Positions 6,123 through 7,953 of a stretch of DNA of 7,953 nucleotides are shown here, one piece after another; position 1 is the first letter of the stretch, and every line of letters starts with the position of its first letter. A program made the position numbers and the translations under genes. The stretch is taken from contig UQLQ01000045.1 in assembly GCA_900541905.1 (NCBI GenBank), positions 1 through 7,953 on the forward strand. The letters are read 5' to 3'. This stretch comes from an uncultured Oscillospiraceae bacterium (lineage in GTDB: Bacteria > Bacillota > Clostridia > Oscillospirales > Acutalibacteraceae). Under the pieces are notes generated by a model. It made no database searches, was not told where the DNA came from, and worked only from the letters and a program-made list of their open reading frames with translations.

Positions 6123-6569
6123 ATGAAAATAATAGAAATACAAACCAATAAAAGATTATTTATGGAACTTCTTTTACTTGCGGATGAACAGATAGATATG
6201 ATTGAAAAGTACTTGGAACGAGGCACTATGTTTATATTGGATGATAATGGTGTGAAAGCAGAATGTGTCGTAACGGATGAGGGAAATAATGTTATTGAAA
6301 TTAAAAATATTGCAACATATCCTATATATCAAAATAAAGGATATGCAAAATCTTTAATAGCATTTGTTGAGCAAAAATATAAAGGAAAATACCATATTCT
6401 TCGTGTCGGTACAGGAGGCACTCCTTTGACAATTCCATTTTATAAAAAATGTGGTTTCTCTGAAAGTTATCGTGTTAAAAATTTCTTTACAGATTATTAT
6501 GACCACCCAATATATGAGTGTGGCATTCAACTGATAGATATGGTATATCTGGAAAAAATTTTAATTTGA
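6123..6569 (+). CDS. GNAT family N-acetyltransferase (YvbK-like)
   Basis: A 148-residue single-domain acetyltransferase that would transfer acetyl from acetyl-CoA to an amine. The acetyl-CoA pyrophosphate loop is QNKGYA (70-75), preceded by beta strand IEIKNIATYP (58-67), and FYKKCGF (106-112) is the usual GNAT motif B. The C-terminal part (FFTDYYDHPIYECGIQLIDM, about 121-140) resembles the B. subtilis YvbK group, whose substrate is not established to my knowledge. ATG at 6123 follows AAGGA (6111-6115) by 7 nt. It stands alone, divergent from cwlD and convergent with the Fur-family gene; the next terminator downstream is the bidirectional hairpin at 6875-6915. A resistance role or a metabolite- or protein-modifying role cannot be decided from sequence. 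Confidence 0.87.
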   Translation: MKIIEIQTNKRLFMELLLLADEQIDMIEKYLERGTMFILDDNGVKAECVVTDEGNNVIEIKNIATYPIYQNKGYAKSLIAFVEQKYKGKYHILRVGTGGTPLTIPFYKKCGFSESYRVKNFFTDYYDHPIYECGIQLIDMVYLEKILI

Positions 6570-6609
6570 GAATCGAAGAATTTAAAATATTTTCAATAAT
6601 CAAAAATAT

Positions 6610-6708
6610 CATTCATTATCGCAAAATCATTTTCTTTCTTAAAACACAAATAATATATTTTATTCTCGAAAGAAATGTGCGATATTACTAATTTTAATAT
6701 TATGAATG
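6610..6708. repeat. Large imperfect inverted repeat / candidate structured element
   Basis: Three nested arm pairs in the same order on both sides: CATTCAT (6610-6616) with ATGAATG (6702-6708), TATCGCA (6617-6623) with TGCGATA (6678-6684), and CATTTTCTTTC (6628-6638) with GAAAGAAATG (6668-6677, one-base bulge). About 29 AT-rich bases form the loop, and one side carries about 17 extra bases (6685-6701). There is no T-run terminator at either side. No gene is seen in it. It could be a decayed miniature mobile element or a structured RNA. Confidence 0.5.
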
Positions 6709-6872
6709 AATGTCTAATATGTTTTTGTGATGCCTAAAACGGTACCTCATTTTTCAAAATTTAACTTATATGAAATTTTAGTTATAAAGACAATATGCAA
6801 AGCTTTGTTAAATCTAAATTTGAAAATAGTAATATAAAGGATGAAAAAGAATTTATTAATATCTGAAATTAT
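6709..6872. other. Gene-free AT-rich gap
   Basis: Part of the long 6570-6939 gap. I see no supported coding frame, ribosome site with start, or promoter pair here. Confidence 0.4.
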
Positions 6873-6874
6873 AA

Positions 6875-6915
6875 AAAAACTGTTGCTATAACTGAATGCT
6901 ATAACAACAGTTTTT
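6875..6915 (-). terminator. Terminator of the Fur-family gene, probably bidirectional
   Basis: AAAAACTGTTG plus TATA (6875-6890) pairs with TATA plus CAACAGTTTTT (6900-6915) around a 9-base loop, with one C-A mismatch. On the minus strand it ends in a run of seven T (6879-6873), 25 bases past the Fur-family stop. On the plus strand it also ends in TTTTT, so it can close the acetyltransferase transcript as well. Confidence 0.9.
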
Positions 6916-6939
6916 ATACAATATGATACTGATTTTGTT

Positions 6940-7434
6940 TTATTTCTTTTTCATAAAGCGTTCACAATCTTCGCATAATCCATATAATGAAAGTTTGGTT
7001 TGCGTTGTAGAAAAACCATATTCATTTTTCACATGTTCATTAATTGCTTCCAACATATTGTCTTTCACATCACGGATAGCGCCGCATTTGAGACAAATCA
7101 AATGATAATGCACTTCATGATTTGGGTCATTGGGATGTACGTTTTGTTGTCCCATCATATACACTTTATTCAAAAGGTCCATATCCTCTAACATTTTCAG
7201 TGTACGATATACGGTTGCCAAACCAATGGTATCATCTTTCTTTTGTACGTAAGAAAATACATCCTTAGGGTGTACGTGCCACCCTACTTGCTGAGCAATG
7301 GCCTCCAAAATAATTTTACGCTGAGTTGTCACACGAAAGCCTGCATCGTGAAGCACTTCAATCATAGAATATAATAAATGTTCGGTTGTCTCTTGTTTGA
7401 AGTTTAAATCTTCAAAGCTAAAATCTTTATGCAT
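6940..7434 (-). CDS. Fur-family metal-dependent transcriptional repressor
   Basis: A 164-residue winged-helix repressor of the Fur/PerR/Zur family that binds DNA as a dimer when its regulatory metal is bound. The N-terminal DNA-binding half has AGFRVTTQRKIILEAI (31-46), HVHPKDVF (53-60) and the recognition helix GLATVYRTLKMLEDMDLL (71-88). The dimerisation half has NDPNHEVHYHLICLKCG (102-118), with His106, His109 and His111 for metal, and two Cys pairs (114/117 and 154/157) for structural zinc. These do not decide between iron, peroxide and zinc sensing. ATG at 7434 is chosen because AGGTGG (7448-7443) lies 8 nt upstream; a GTG at 7446 overlaps that site. The N-terminus before the first helix is somewhat long (about 20 residues). 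Monocistronic with its own promoter and terminator; a palindromic site over its -10 suggests autoregulation. Confidence 0.92.
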   Translation of the reverse strand: MHKDFSFEDLNFKQETTEHLLYSMIEVLHDAGFRVTTQRKIILEAIAQQVGWHVHPKDVFSYVQKKDDTIGLATVYRTLKMLEDMDLLNKVYMMGQQNVHPNDPNHEVHYHLICLKCGAIRDVKDNMLEAINEHVKNEYGFSTTQTKLSLYGLCEDCERFMKKK

Positions 7435-7484
7435 GAATATTACCACCTAAACAAAGTACTTGTGTATTTTCTTTTACAACGCTT

Positions 7485-7503
7485 CTATTACATCATATTA
7501 TAG
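7485..7503. promoter_or_regulatory. Candidate Fur/PerR-type operator at the Fur-family promoter
   Basis: A 19-base imperfect palindrome, CTATTACATCATATTATAG, pairs at 7 of 9 symmetric positions. It overlaps the -10 box and spacer of the promoter at 7487-7515. Size, AT content and position suit a Fur-family box and autorepression, but the match to the known PerR or Fur consensus is only partial. Confidence 0.4.
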
Positions 7504-7515
7504 TCAAAATGTCAA
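7487..7515 (-). promoter_or_regulatory. Sigma-A promoter of the Fur-family gene
   Basis: On the minus strand, TTGACA (7515-7510) and TGTAAT (7492-7487) are 17 bases apart. Predicted start near 7480, leader about 45 nt with the AGGTGG ribosome site. Confidence 0.72.
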
Positions 7516-7669
7516 GAAATATTGTCTCACGGTATCGTTTTTAGGAAGATTTTGCTTAAATTTATGATTTATTTATGTATTTTTCGTGTACAATATTTTA
7601 TCAATTTATGAGCACAATGGTTGTACGTTACAAAAACACAAAACATACCTGTCTGTTATTAATCTTTTA
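7516..7669. other. Gap between the HxlR-type and Fur-family genes
   Basis: AT-rich, no coding frame supported. GTACAA (7588-7593) and TTGTAC (7621-7626) form a short inverted pair 27 bases apart. I see no clear terminator for the HxlR-type gene, so some read-through into the Fur-family gene is possible. Confidence 0.4.
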
Positions 7670-7953
7670 TCAGTGATTTTGAATTTGTAATTGATATTTT
7701 GTTCCCCATTGCACCATAGCATCTAAAATCGGCTTTAGGCTGTACCCTGTATCGGTGAGTGTATATTCTACTTTAGGAGGCACTTGGGCATATACTGTTC
7801 TGATTAACAGCCCGTTTTCTTCCATGGCTCTTAAATTTGCTGTCAATACTTTCTGTGAAATATCTCCCAGTGATTTTTTTAACTCTCCAAAGCGCTTGGT
7901 TCCTTCCATTAAATCTCTTAGGATTAAAACATTCCAGCGATTGCTGATTAACA
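7670..7953 (-). CDS. HxlR-family winged-helix transcriptional regulator (5' part outside window)
   Basis: The C-terminal 94 or so residues of an HxlR-type regulator; the start lies past the right edge. The frame stays open through the ATG at 7909 to the edge and encodes SNRWNVLILRDLMEGTKRFG, which matches the conserved W-x-x-x-I-L-R-x-L-x-x-G-x-x-R-F core at the start of the winged helix. ISQKVLTANLRAMEENGLL follows as the recognition helix, then VPPKVEYTLTDTGYSL as the wing, and ILDAMVQWG as the dimerisation helix. Family members are usually 100-120 residues, so only about 10-25 residues are missing, including the region where redox- or aldehyde-sensing members carry their N-terminal Cys. 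No Cys is present in the visible part. HxlR regulators often control a divergent oxidoreductase gene; that side is out of view, so the target is unknown. Confidence 0.9.
   Translation of the reverse strand, partial: LISNRWNVLILRDLMEGTKRFGELKKSLGDISQKVLTANLRAMEENGLLIRTVYAQVPPKVEYTLTDTGYSLKPILDAMVQWGTKYQLQIQNH

Noticed and set aside
6923..7191. Plus-strand frames opposite the Fur-family gene
   Set aside because: Antisense to a well-conserved repressor, with no supporting signals.
1..7953. CRISPR array, toxin-antitoxin pair, phage or transposon genes, tRNA or riboswitch
   Set aside because: I looked for direct repeats, paired small ORFs, recombinase motifs and cloverleaf-like structures and found none I could support.

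Overview
The window reads as low-GC (roughly one third G+C by eye) chromosomal DNA from an endospore-forming member of the Clostridia. The evidence is the cwlD gene (spore-cortex amidase, found only in endospore formers), AGGAGG-type ribosome binding sites, frequent TTG/GTG starts, AT-rich promoters close to the sigma-A consensus, and two small proteins of types I associate with Clostridia. It looks like ordinary core and housekeeping sequence. I see no transposase, integrase, phage gene, CRISPR array, tRNA or rRNA.

Layout. 1-1733 (+): a two-domain homocysteine S-methyltransferase / methylenetetrahydrofolate reductase, complete except for about one base at its start. 1857-2298 (+): a self-contained transcription unit with an exact-consensus promoter, a leader of about 100 nt, a small ORF that appears split by a +1 frameshift, a compact hairpin over the stop codon, and a 20-bp terminator. 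2498-3085 (-): a secreted or membrane type IV pilin-like protein with its own terminator and promoter. 3086-3479: a divergent intergenic region with two perfect palindromes. 3480-3695 (+): a small Cys-rich protein whose 3' end overlaps the end of radA. 3643-5022 (-): radA. 5139-5876 (-): cwlD. 6123-6569 (+): a GNAT acetyltransferase. 6570-6939: a gap holding a large imperfect hairpin and a bidirectional terminator. 6940-7434 (-): a Fur-family regulator. 7670-7953 (-): an HxlR-family regulator running off the right edge.

How the genes relate. Most are monocistronic: radA and cwlD are adjacent and co-directional, but a strong hairpin and a separate radA promoter lie between them. The first gene serves methionine and one-carbon metabolism, radA recombination and repair, cwlD spore cortex maturation and germination, and the Fur-family protein metal or peroxide sensing. 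No joint pathway links them.

I did not find a convincing new multi-gene system. The items most worth a second look are the frameshifted small gene under a perfect promoter (1857-2298), the orphan pilin-like protein with a degenerate prepilin motif and a promoter-proximal palindrome, the perfect 15-bp inverted repeat at 3207-3240, the complex hairpin at 6610-6708, and the tail-to-tail overlap of the Cys-rich gene with radA.
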